NCBI GenBank assembly: GCA_034005635.1
Contig: JAVEUJ010000133.1
Location: 1-6,444 of the forward strand
DNA: 6,444 nucleotides
Source: JAAZFE01 sp034005635
GTDB lineage: Bacteria; Verrucomicrobiota; Kiritimatiellia; CAIQIC01; Lenti-01
Direction of reading: 5' to 3'
The notes under the pieces: generated by a model
The model's input: the letters and a program-made list of their open reading frames with translations, nothing else
Databases searched by the model: none
What the model was told of the DNA's origin: nothing
Program-made: the position numbers and the translations under genes
Shown: piece after piece, positions 1 through 5,190 of the stretch
Position numbering within the stretch: position 1 is the first letter of the stretch
Layout of the letters: every line of letters begins with the position of its first letter

Positions 1-130
1 ATCGGGTGAAGGGGCAATTCAAGCGGGCGGGGGTGCTGGAGTGTCAAACCACACCGGGCCCGAATCCCGGGTCAGTTGGCAGCTGGTCAGGCTGTCCCGG
101 CTCCAACCCATCGTTTTTGTCCCCATCCCG
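1..130. other. Left edge without a recognisable gene
   Basis: I see no supported gene here. A TGA at 7-9 could end a plus-strand gene lying mostly outside the window, but only two codons precede it, so this cannot be tested. An imperfect hairpin (GTTGG-c-AGC at 75-83 with GCTCCAAC at 100-107) is followed 6 nt later by TTTTT (114-118). It might be a weak plus-strand terminator for such a gene. Confidence 0.25.
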
Positions 131-168
131 ACATAAAAACAGGGAGGTGAGCCGGCCCACCTCCCTGT
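131..168 (-). terminator. Intrinsic terminator after the DUF481 gene
   Basis: A perfect 11-bp stem is formed by ACAGGGAGGTG (139-149) and CACCTCCCTGT (158-168) around an 8-nt loop. Read on the minus strand, the stem is followed at once by five T residues (plus-strand A tract 135-139). It lies 17 bp beyond the stop codon of the DUF481 gene, which is where a Rho-independent terminator for that gene, and probably for the mscL-DUF481 unit, should be. The plus-strand side lacks a comparable T tract, so it should work in one direction only. Confidence 0.9.
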
Positions 169-185
169 CTTGCCGCAGCAGCAAA

Positions 186-995
186 CTACAGCGTGAATCC
201 CAGCCCGGCGATCAGGCTCAGGTCATTACGCTCGGCGCCCGGAGCTGGCGTGTTGTCATATTTGTCCTGCAAAACCACGCGCAAGTTCACGCGCGTGCTC
301 ACTGCGGCCTCGATGCCCACTTCCGCGGTCAGCAGGTAGTTGTCGAAGTCTTCCGCCTCAGGCAAATATTCCAGCGACTGCACCACCTTGGCGGTCGATG
401 TTATCTGGCACGAATAGCGCTCGGCAAACCGCAGCGCCAAGTAGTCGTTCGATGCGCCGTCGACCTTCTCCCACACGTAGGACGGGCCTGCTTCCAGCGA
501 CAACTCACGCTTGTCGTTCTTTACCACATAAAATCCTAGACCAGGGCCCAGCGTAGTGCGGTAGTCAATCAGCGCAATGTCGTCATATAAGACCGACCCG
601 TCCAGAGAGACGAACGTCATCGGACTCAGTGTTTTCTTGACGTTGAAAAACGCCTTGGCGTTCTCCACGGTCTTTTCGTCCGCCTTCGTCACCACTGCGT
701 TGCCATCGGCGTCGGTCGTCTCGGTCGTTAGGGTGCTCTCACCGTAGTTTGCATCAGCCCCAATAATTACGGAGCCCAGCCCTTCCTTCTCGCCGGTCAC
801 GACGAGGCCGACGTTCGCGCCCAGCGTCTCGCTGTTGCCATCCGTCAGTGTCAGTCCTGCGTTCAGGGTAGTCACCCACGCTGGCTTTTCTGCCACTTCC
901 GGCTCTGCTGCCACCTTCTTCTTCGCCTTCTTCTCTGCGGCCCCGGCCGAAACGGCCAGCGCCAGCACTGCACATCCAACGATCCACTTCTTCAT
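186..995 (-). CDS. DUF481 family outer-membrane beta-barrel protein (YdiY-like)
   Basis: This gene encodes a 269-aa exported protein. Residues 1-20 form a typical Sec signal peptide: MKKW, a hydrophobic core, then AGA-A, with probable cleavage near residue 19-20. A short Lys/Ala/Glu-rich linker (about 21-39) comes next. The rest (about 40-269) is built of alternating polar and hydrophobic strands as in the DUF481 family, including the characteristic early TDGNSET stretch (51-57). The C terminus GLGFTL has alternating hydrophobic residues like an outer-membrane barrel, but ends in Leu rather than the common Phe. DUF481 proteins such as E. coli YdiY are predicted outer-membrane barrels whose biochemical role is not established. 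The start is secure: AGGAGG (1004-1009, minus strand) sits 8 nt before the ATG. The gene lies 28 bp downstream of mscL and is followed by a strong terminator, so co-transcription with mscL is likely. The family assignment rests on recognised motifs, not on a search. Confidence 0.82.
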   Translation of the reverse strand: MKKWIVGCAVLALAVSAGAAEKKAKKKVAAEPEVAEKPAWVTTLNAGLTLTDGNSETLGANVGLVVTGEKEGLGSVIIGADANYGESTLTTETTDADGNAVVTKADEKTVENAKAFFNVKKTLSPMTFVSLDGSVLYDDIALIDYRTTLGPGLGFYVVKNDKRELSLEAGPSYVWEKVDGASNDYLALRFAERYSCQITSTAKVVQSLEYLPEAEDFDNYLLTAEVGIEAAVSTRVNLRVVLQDKYDNTPAPGAERNDLSLIAGLGFTL

Positions 996-1023
996 AGGGT
1001 ATTCCTCCTAGATATGTTGGGGG

Positions 1024-1380
1024 TTACTTTGCGGCTTCTTCAGCTTCCTGTTTGCGGCGCAGGCGGTTCACCACCTTCACCATTAAGAACACTGAAAATG
1101 CAATGATCAAAAAATCCACCACGTTCTGACCGAACATCCCGTAGTTGAGCGTTACCGCCGGCACCTCGACCCCCGCCGCGTCCACCGTCGCCGCCTTCAG
1201 GATTATCGCTAGATCTTTGAAATCCACCTTCCCCAGCAGCATCCCGATCGGTGGCATGATCACATCCGCCACCAGTGAATTGATGATCTTGCCAAATGCC
1301 CCGCCGATGATGATACCCACCGCCATATCGATCATGTTGCCTTTAATCGCAAATTCCTGGAACTCTTTCGCTATGCTCAT
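1024..1380 (-). CDS. mscL: Large-conductance mechanosensitive channel MscL
   Basis: This gene encodes a 118-aa inner-membrane channel subunit; MscL opens under high membrane tension to release solutes during hypo-osmotic shock. The order of elements is canonical: an N-terminal amphipathic helix (2-12), TM1 (about 15-45) with KGNMIDMAVGIIIGGAFGK and VADVIMPPIGML, a periplasmic loop (about 46-80), TM2 with QNVVDFLIIAFSVFLMVK, and a basic end with RRKQEAEE. Against E. coli MscL from memory, constriction residues Leu19 and Val23 are Met19 and Ile23 here, which is conservative, and Gly22 and Gly26 are retained. The protein is about 18 residues shorter than the 136-aa E. coli protein and ends just after TM2, so most of the distal C-terminal helical bundle is missing. 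AAAAGG (1387-1392, minus strand) lies 6 nt before the ATG and fixes the start. A strong promoter lies about 55 bp upstream, and the DUF481 gene follows after 28 bp. Confidence 0.96.
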   Translation of the reverse strand: MSIAKEFQEFAIKGNMIDMAVGIIIGGAFGKIINSLVADVIMPPIGMLLGKVDFKDLAIILKAATVDAAGVEVPAVTLNYGMFGQNVVDFLIIAFSVFLMVKVVNRLRRKQEAEEAAK

Positions 1381-1410
1381 TAGTTACCTTTTAGTTGGAA
1401 TGGATAGAAA

Positions 1411-1429
1411 CTGGTTTATTCATAACCAG
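1411..1429. promoter_or_regulatory. 19-bp dyad at the predicted mscL transcription start
   Basis: CTGGTTtattcatAACCAG has 6-bp inverted arms around a 7-nt centre. It begins 7 bp downstream of the mscL -10 box, so its first arm would coincide with about +1. It could be an operator, or a hairpin at the 5' end of the mscL mRNA that affects stability. The symmetry is seen directly; the function is inferred. Confidence 0.4.
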
Positions 1430-1435
1430 CTACAT

Positions 1436-1463
1436 ATTTTACAAAATACTGCCGCGCTGTCAA
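1436..1463 (-). promoter_or_regulatory. Sigma70-type promoter of mscL
   Basis: On the minus strand a perfect -35 hexamer TTGACA (1463-1458) is separated by 16 bp from TAAAAT (1441-1436), which matches five of six positions of the -10 consensus. Initiation near 1429 would give a 5' leader of about 49 nt ending in the mscL Shine-Dalgarno. It is by far the best promoter match in the window and probably drives both mscL and the DUF481 gene. Confidence 0.75.
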
Positions 1464-1495
1464 TCGCTCTACCTGCCCCCACTGTTTTGTAGGGG

Positions 1496-1509
1496 CTCAG
1501 CTTGCTGAG
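1496..1509. promoter_or_regulatory. 14-bp palindrome upstream of the mscL promoter
   Basis: CTCAGCTTGCTGAG has 6-bp arms flanking a central TT and lies 32 bp upstream of the mscL -35 box, where an activator might bind. A second, smaller dyad (GTTG/CAAC, 1515-1527) follows closely. The rest of the 288-bp gap between ilvH and mscL (1381-1668) holds the mscL promoter and the ilvBH terminator. I see no gene in it. The binding-site role is speculative. Confidence 0.25.
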
Positions 1510-1572
1510 ACCGAGTTGTTTTGCAACGGCTGCCGTCATCATCCGGTCTGCCTTCTCGTTCTGCGTTACCAC

Positions 1573-1609
1573 AAAAATAGCGGCGGCCATTTGCTGACCG
1601 CCGCTTTTT
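1573..1609 (-). terminator. Terminator of ilvBH, probably bidirectional
   Basis: AGCGGCGG (1579-1586) pairs perfectly with CCGCCGCT (1598-1605) around an 11-nt loop. On the minus strand the stem is followed by TATTTTT (plus-strand A tract 1573-1577), a good Rho-independent terminator about 60 bp past the ilvH stop. On the plus strand the stem runs into five T residues (1605-1609), so it could also stop transcription entering from the left. Its location insulates the mscL promoter from ilvBH read-through. Confidence 0.85.
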
Positions 1610-1668
1610 CCGGCTCTCCACTTGAATCGAGACCGAAGGTTAGTGGAGTGTGAATTCGGCGCTACGCC

Positions 1669-2169
1669 TCAGGTTTGTCCTTCGCCGCGGGCCATAATGA
1701 CCTTGCCAGTGCGCACCAGTTCCACAATTTTGAACTTACGCAGCAGTTCCACCATCGCGTCGAGTTTCTGCGAGCCGCCCGTAGCCTCCAGCACCATGGA
1801 CGTTTCCGTCAGGTCTACGGTTTTGGCCCGGAAGTGGTCCGCGATCTGCAGCACGTCGCCACGTTGGCCGCTGTCCACGGCCACCTTGACCAGAGCCAGT
1901 TCGCGCGCGACCACTTCTTCGTCGGAATGCTCTCGGCACGCCATCACATCCACCAGCTTGGAGCACTGCATAATGATCTGTTCCAAACCGGCCCGGTCAC
2001 CCTTGGCCGTAATCGTCATGCGCGAGAAGTCCGCCGTCGTCCCCGGCGACACCACCAGACTCTCGATGTTGAATCCCCGCCGGGAAAACGCCTGCGCGAT
2101 ACGCACCAGCGCGCCCGGACGGTTAGCCACAAAGATGCTCAGGTTGTAAGTTGCCAATTTTTTATTCAT
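1669..2169 (-). CDS. ilvH: Acetolactate synthase small (regulatory) subunit
   Basis: This gene encodes a 166-aa regulatory subunit of acetohydroxyacid synthase, which raises the activity of the large subunit and confers feedback inhibition by valine. An N-terminal ACT domain (about 7-80) carries NRPGALVRIAQAFSRRGFNIESL. The C-terminal domain typical of the family follows (about 84-160), with ELALVKV, LDAMVELL and VELVRTGKV. Aligned with E. coli IlvH from memory, the residues tied to valine sensitivity there (Asn11, Gly14, Asn29) correspond to Asn16, Gly19 and Asn34 here, so feedback control is probably intact. Length and domain order are normal. The gene lies 18 bp downstream of ilvB on the same strand. 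The gap supplies an AGGAAG-type ribosome site (around 2178-2183) somewhat far from the ATG. The symbol ilvN would be equally acceptable. Confidence 0.96.
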   Translation of the reverse strand: MNKKLATYNLSIFVANRPGALVRIAQAFSRRGFNIESLVVSPGTTADFSRMTITAKGDRAGLEQIIMQCSKLVDVMACREHSDEEVVARELALVKVAVDSGQRGDVLQIADHFRAKTVDLTETSMVLEATGGSQKLDAMVELLRKFKIVELVRTGKVIMARGEGQT

Positions 2170-2187
2170 TTTTTCTTCTTCCTGTTC

Positions 2188-3933
2188 TCAGGTGGTTGCG
2201 GCGGGTTTCGCGCTACGGCGGCCCACGGGACGCCCTTTCTTTTTCTTGGGACGTCCCAGCACGGTATCCTCAAGCGGCTTGCCGGGCGGCACCATCGGGT
2301 AAACCTCCTCGTGCTTCACCACTTCGACATTCACCAGCACTGGCCCGCGGTGTTCCATGGCGCGCTTGAGCACTTTGGGAATGTCCGCCGCGCGTTTCAG
2401 GTTCAACCCCAGGATGCCGTAGGACTTGGCCAATTGCACGAAGTCGGGATTTCCTTCCAGATCCACGCCGCTGTAGCGCTCTTCGTAGAACATATCCTGC
2501 CACTGACGCACCATTCCCAGATAGTGGTTGTTCATCAGGAATATCTTCACCGGCAGCTTATGGATCGCCGCGGTGGCCAATTCGGACATTGTCATCTGGA
2601 ATCCGCCATCGCCCACGATCGCCACCACCGCTTCCTCTGGACGGCCAAACTGCGCACCGATCGCGGCAGGCAAACCGAAGCCCATCGTACCCGCCCCGCC
2701 TGAGCTGATGAATTGCCACGGCTTGTCGCATTTGTAGAACTGCCAGGCCCACATCTGGTGCTGGCCCACGTCGGTCGTCATGATCGCCTTGCCCTCGGTC
2801 AACTTGCTCAAGGCATCAATGACCTGCGGCGGATGCAATCCACCCTTCTTGGCATAGCTCAACGGCCATTTCTTTTTGTAGCCGGCCACCGTCTTGCACC
2901 ACTCATCCGTGTCGCCCTTTTCCAGCAGCGGCAGCAGGTCTCGCAAGACTGTTTTGGCATCGCCCTGGCAGCGAATTTCCGGCATCACCAGCTTACCAAA
3001 CTCCGCCGGGTCAATATCGATATGGATCTTCACTGCATTGCGGCAGAACATGCTTGGCACCCCCAGAATCCGGTCGTCCAAGCGTGCGCCCACTGACATC
3101 ATCAGGTCGCATTCCACCAGCGCGCGATTGGCGTAGGCGGTTCCGTGCATGCCCAGGCCTTCGAGACTCAGCGGGTGTGAATCTGGGAAGATCCCCTTGC
3201 CCAGCAGTGTCGACGTCACTGGAATTCGCATCGTCTCCGCCAACGTCAGTAATTCTTCTTCGGCGTGTGAAAGCACCGCGCCATGCCCTGCCACGATCAC
3301 CGGGCGCTTGCTCGCTGCCAGCGCGGTGGCGATCTGCTGAAGCGTCTCGGGCGTATAGCTTTTGGAAACCGGGTGATAGCCGGGCAGGTTCATTTCAGCA
3401 TCCAGCCCCACGGTGCACGGGTCCGTCCCCACGTCCTTGGGCACGTCGATCAGCACCGGCCCGGGACGGCCGGTTGTGGCAATATGATACGCCTCGCGCA
3501 TCACCCGCGGGATATCGTTGGCATTCTTCATCAGGTAGCTGTGTTTCACAATCGGCATCGTCAGGTTGAAGATGTCCGCTTCCTGGAACGCATCCTTGCC
3601 CAGCATGGCGCGCACACTCTGGCCGGTAATGACAATCATCGGCACGGAATCCATATAGGCCGTCATGATTCCCGTCACGGTGTTCCCGGCGCCGGGCCCG
3701 CTCGTCACCAACACCGCCGCCGGCTTGCCGGTCGCTCGCGCATAGCCATCCGCCATGTGTGCGGCCCCCTGCTCATGGCGCACCAGCACAAATTTCATTT
3801 TTTTGCGCATCTTGTACATCGCGTCGTACAGCGGAATCGCGGCGCCGCCCGGAATCCCAAAAATCACCTCGATCCCGATCTTCTCTAAACTCAAAATTAG
3901 CGCTTCGGCTCCATTCATCTGATGCTCACTCAT
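2188..3933 (-). CDS. ilvB: Acetolactate synthase large (catalytic) subunit
   Basis: This 581-aa thiamine-diphosphate enzyme condenses two pyruvates to 2-acetolactate, or pyruvate with 2-oxobutyrate to 2-aceto-2-hydroxybutyrate, at the entry to branched-chain amino-acid synthesis. Three domains are visible. The N-terminal pyrimidine-binding domain (about 7-172) has IFGIPGG, catalytic Glu54 in RHEQGAAHMADGYARATG, and TSGPGAGN. The central FAD-associated domain (about 195-330) has LGMHGTAYAN and GARLDDR. The C-terminal diphosphate-binding domain (about 388-537) has GDG (441-443) and NN (468-469) as metal/ThDP ligands, plus GMVRQW with Trp478. AHAS-specific features (DAFQEAD, MVRQWQ, YPMVPPG) distinguish it from other ThDP enzymes. 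The conserved part ends near residue 553. Beyond it is a basic tail containing GRPKKKKGRP (560-569) and GRR, not normal for the family. GGAGGT (3939-3944, minus strand) 5 nt before the ATG fixes the start. It pairs with ilvH immediately downstream. Confidence 0.97.
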   Translation of the reverse strand: MSEHQMNGAEALILSLEKIGIEVIFGIPGGAAIPLYDAMYKMRKKMKFVLVRHEQGAAHMADGYARATGKPAAVLVTSGPGAGNTVTGIMTAYMDSVPMIVITGQSVRAMLGKDAFQEADIFNLTMPIVKHSYLMKNANDIPRVMREAYHIATTGRPGPVLIDVPKDVGTDPCTVGLDAEMNLPGYHPVSKSYTPETLQQIATALAASKRPVIVAGHGAVLSHAEEELLTLAETMRIPVTSTLLGKGIFPDSHPLSLEGLGMHGTAYANRALVECDLMMSVGARLDDRILGVPSMFCRNAVKIHIDIDPAEFGKLVMPEIRCQGDAKTVLRDLLPLLEKGDTDEWCKTVAGYKKKWPLSYAKKGGLHPPQVIDALSKLTEGKAIMTTDVGQHQMWAWQFYKCDKPWQFISSGGAGTMGFGLPAAIGAQFGRPEEAVVAIVGDGGFQMTMSELATAAIHKLPVKIFLMNNHYLGMVRQWQDMFYEERYSGVDLEGNPDFVQLAKSYGILGLNLKRAADIPKVLKRAMEHRGPVLVNVEVVKHEEVYPMVPPGKPLEDTVLGRPKKKKGRPVGRRSAKPAATT

Positions 3934-3951
3934 GTCTTACCTCCAAATCCA

Positions 3952-3996
3952 GAACTTTTCCGAACTTGGCTATACAATCCTCTCTTTCCGGACTTG
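3952..3996. repeat. Short direct repeats in the ilvB leader
   Basis: TTTCCGAACTTG (3957-3968) and TTTCCGGACTTG (3985-3996) match at 11 of 12 positions with a 28-bp offset. An extra GAACTT (3952-3957) lies exactly 10 bp before the GAACTT inside the first copy (3962-3967). They are just upstream of the ilvB Shine-Dalgarno (3939-3944), so they fall in the probable 5' leader or core promoter and could be operator half-sites. The repeats are seen directly; a regulatory role is inference. Confidence 0.4.
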
Positions 3997-4017
3997 TGCA
4001 AGTAAAAATGATCGCTT

Positions 4018-4039
4018 TTTCAATTATATTTCAATTATG
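4018..4039. repeat. Tandem 11-bp repeat overlapping a -10-like box of ilvB
   Basis: TTTCAATTATA (4018-4028) is followed directly by TTTCAATTATG (4029-4039), identical at 10 of 11 positions. On the minus strand the first copy holds a perfect TATAAT (4028-4023) and the second CATAAT (4039-4034). If the former is the ilvB -10, transcription would begin near 4016 with a leader of about 80 nt. No good -35 box is seen at 16-18 bp; the TTGACT at 4057-4052 is too far, with a 23-bp spacer. Promoter identity is therefore uncertain. Confidence 0.4.
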
Positions 4040-4125
4040 AGCGACAAATTTAGTCAAAAGGCAGTTTTTTGCATGTATATTTCCTTTTTAGAGTCATTAT
4101 TTTTATATTTCAGGCAAAGATGACC

Positions 4126-4143
4126 TAATTTTTGTAATTTTTG
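4126..4143. repeat. Perfect tandem 9-bp repeat in the intergenic region
   Basis: TAATTTTTG occurs twice with no gap (4126-4134 and 4135-4143) inside the AT-rich stretch between ilvB and aroE. The two T5 tracts are 9 bp apart, close to one helical turn, so the site could bend DNA or act as an UP-like element. It may equally be chance in AT-rich sequence. Confidence 0.35.
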
Positions 4144-4314
4144 CCAAATTTCTCCCACGAGTCCCCGATCAAAACCAAAATCCAAAGGTTCCGCGCAGCC
4201 GACGTAAAGTGATCCAGTCATTTATAAATTGTAGCAGCAAGACGTATCATGCCGCACACCTACTGCTCTTTTGATCTTTCACTTCCCCACAAAATGCGCC
4301 ACTCTTTTGCGGCG

Positions 4315-5190
4315 ATGAAGAACGCTCCGCTCACTCCGTTTGCTTTGCTGGGCCACCCTGTTGCCCATTCGCTCTCGCCCGCCATGCACAACGCGGCATT
4401 CGAGGCCCTCGGCCTGCGCGCACGTTATACCCTATTAGATGTCGAGCCCCGCGATCTGACCACGACCCTCGATGAACTCCACGCCAGCGGTTTCGGTGGG
4501 CTCAATATCACCATTCCCCACAAGGAAGCCGCCTATCGCTTTCTTGCCCGCCATCACGCGCTTGCCGACTCCGCCCGCGCCCTGCAAGCCGTCAATACCA
4601 TCGTGTTTCAGCGCGACGGCTCCATGGTCGGTCATAATACCGACGCTCCCGGATTTCTCGATGCCCTCAAGGAAGCGTTCCACGTCACCCCCCGCGGCAA
4701 ACGTGTTCTCCTGCTCGGCTGCGGTGGCGCCGGGCGCGCTGTCGCACTCACCTGCGCCAGTCAAGGTGCCACATCCATTCAGGTGGCCAATATCTATCCC
4801 GCCCCGCGCCGCCGCCTGCTGCTCGCGCTCCGGAAAGCCGCTCCCGGGTTGCCGGTCAGCAGTGTCGCCCTCAGCCGTGCTGCACGCCATGCCCGCGATC
4901 ATGATCTCATCATCCAGGCCACCCCCGTGGGCATGAAACCAGGCGATCCCTCGCTGCTGCCCTCCGAGGCCTTCCATCAGGGCCAGCTTGTCTTTGACCT
5001 CATCTATAATCCCGCCGAAACCCGACTGCTGGCTACGGCCCGTGCCGCCGGAGCCCGCACCGCCAACGGACTCGGCATGCTGCTGCATCAGGGCGTCCGC
5101 GCCTTCCGCCTCTGGACCGGACGCCAGCCGCCCATCCTTGTCATGCGCACCGCCCTCGAAAAAGCCCTCCAATCCCAGAGGTCCCGATGA
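4315..5190 (+). CDS. aroE: Shikimate dehydrogenase AroE
   Basis: AroE reduces 3-dehydroshikimate to shikimate with NADPH in the shikimate pathway to aromatic amino acids. From this start it is 291 aa, a normal length. Seen motifs: GHPVAHSLSPAMHNAAF (13-29) with shikimate-binding Ser19 and Ser21, NITIPHK with catalytic Lys70, Asn94 in AVNTI, catalytic Asp110 in GHNTDAPGF, the glycine-rich GCGGAGRA nucleotide loop (135-142), QATPVGM, Tyr231 in DLIYNP, and Gln259 in NGLGMLLHQG. The usual NRT motif after the second strand of the nucleotide domain, which contacts the NADPH 2'-phosphate, reads NIYPAPR (159-165). Cofactor preference is therefore uncertain. Three in-frame ATGs exist (4249, 4294, 4315), none with a clear Shine-Dalgarno. 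I chose 4315 because family members start only a few residues before the GxP motif, and because the preceding 22 codons are less GC-rich at third positions. Its TGA overlaps the pilD ATG. Confidence 0.93.
   Translation: MKNAPLTPFALLGHPVAHSLSPAMHNAAFEALGLRARYTLLDVEPRDLTTTLDELHASGFGGLNITIPHKEAAYRFLARHHALADSARALQAVNTIVFQRDGSMVGHNTDAPGFLDALKEAFHVTPRGKRVLLLGCGGAGRAVALTCASQGATSIQVANIYPAPRRRLLLALRKAAPGLPVSSVALSRAARHARDHDLIIQATPVGMKPGDPSLLPSEAFHQGQLVFDLIYNPAETRLLATARAAGARTANGLGMLLHQGVRAFRLWTGRQPPILVMRTALEKALQSQRSR

Larger units (their letters stand above)
3934..4248. other. AT-rich divergent intergenic region, ilvB to aroE
   Basis: This 315-bp region separates the divergent ilvB and aroE genes. By hand count, 4021-4140 is about 25% GC, in contrast to the GC-rich genes on either side. 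It contains several T tracts (4016-4020, 4065-4070, 4085-4089, 4129-4133, 4138-4142), tandem short repeats, and -10-like boxes for both directions: TATAAT at 4028-4023 (minus) and TATAAA at 4223-4228 (plus). Neither has a convincing -35 at normal spacing, so the promoters cannot be fixed by eye. A 12-bp dyad ACTTGTGCAAGT lies at 3992-4003. No credible gene, leader peptide or attenuator hairpin was found. If aroE starts at 4315, the region extends to 4314. Confidence 0.6.

Noticed and set aside
53..71. tRNA T-arm-like hairpin (CCGGG stem, 7-nt loop CCCGAAT)
   Set aside because: The loop lacks the conserved TTC start, the next 7 bases have no acceptor partner upstream, and no D or anticodon arm could be assembled on either strand.
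957..995. Possible lipoprotein signal (IVGC at residues 5-8 of the DUF481 protein)
   Set aside because: The Cys is too close to the N terminus, ahead of the hydrophobic core. A signal peptidase I site follows at about residue 19-20.
1616..1648. CTCCAC/GTGGAG inverted repeat near the ilvH stop
   Set aside because: Six-base arms around a loop of about 21 nt with no T tract are too weak to call. The adjacent 1573-1609 hairpin explains termination.
1675..2703. 342-aa plus-strand open frame antisense to ilvH and ilvB
   Set aside because: It spans the ilvB-ilvH junction, is rich in His/Arg/Gln as expected from reading these genes in reverse, and has no family motif or ribosome site.
3945..4016. 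Attenuator with a leader peptide for ilvBH
   Set aside because: There is no ATG-started small frame rich in Ile/Leu/Val codons and no terminator-type hairpin with a T tract before ilvB. A 9-codon TTG frame has only one Ile and one Val.
3932..4123. 63-aa plus-strand open frame in the ilvB-aroE intergenic region
   Set aside because: It begins inside the ilvB start codon region on the opposite strand, lacks a Shine-Dalgarno, and its composition follows the AT-rich intergenic DNA.
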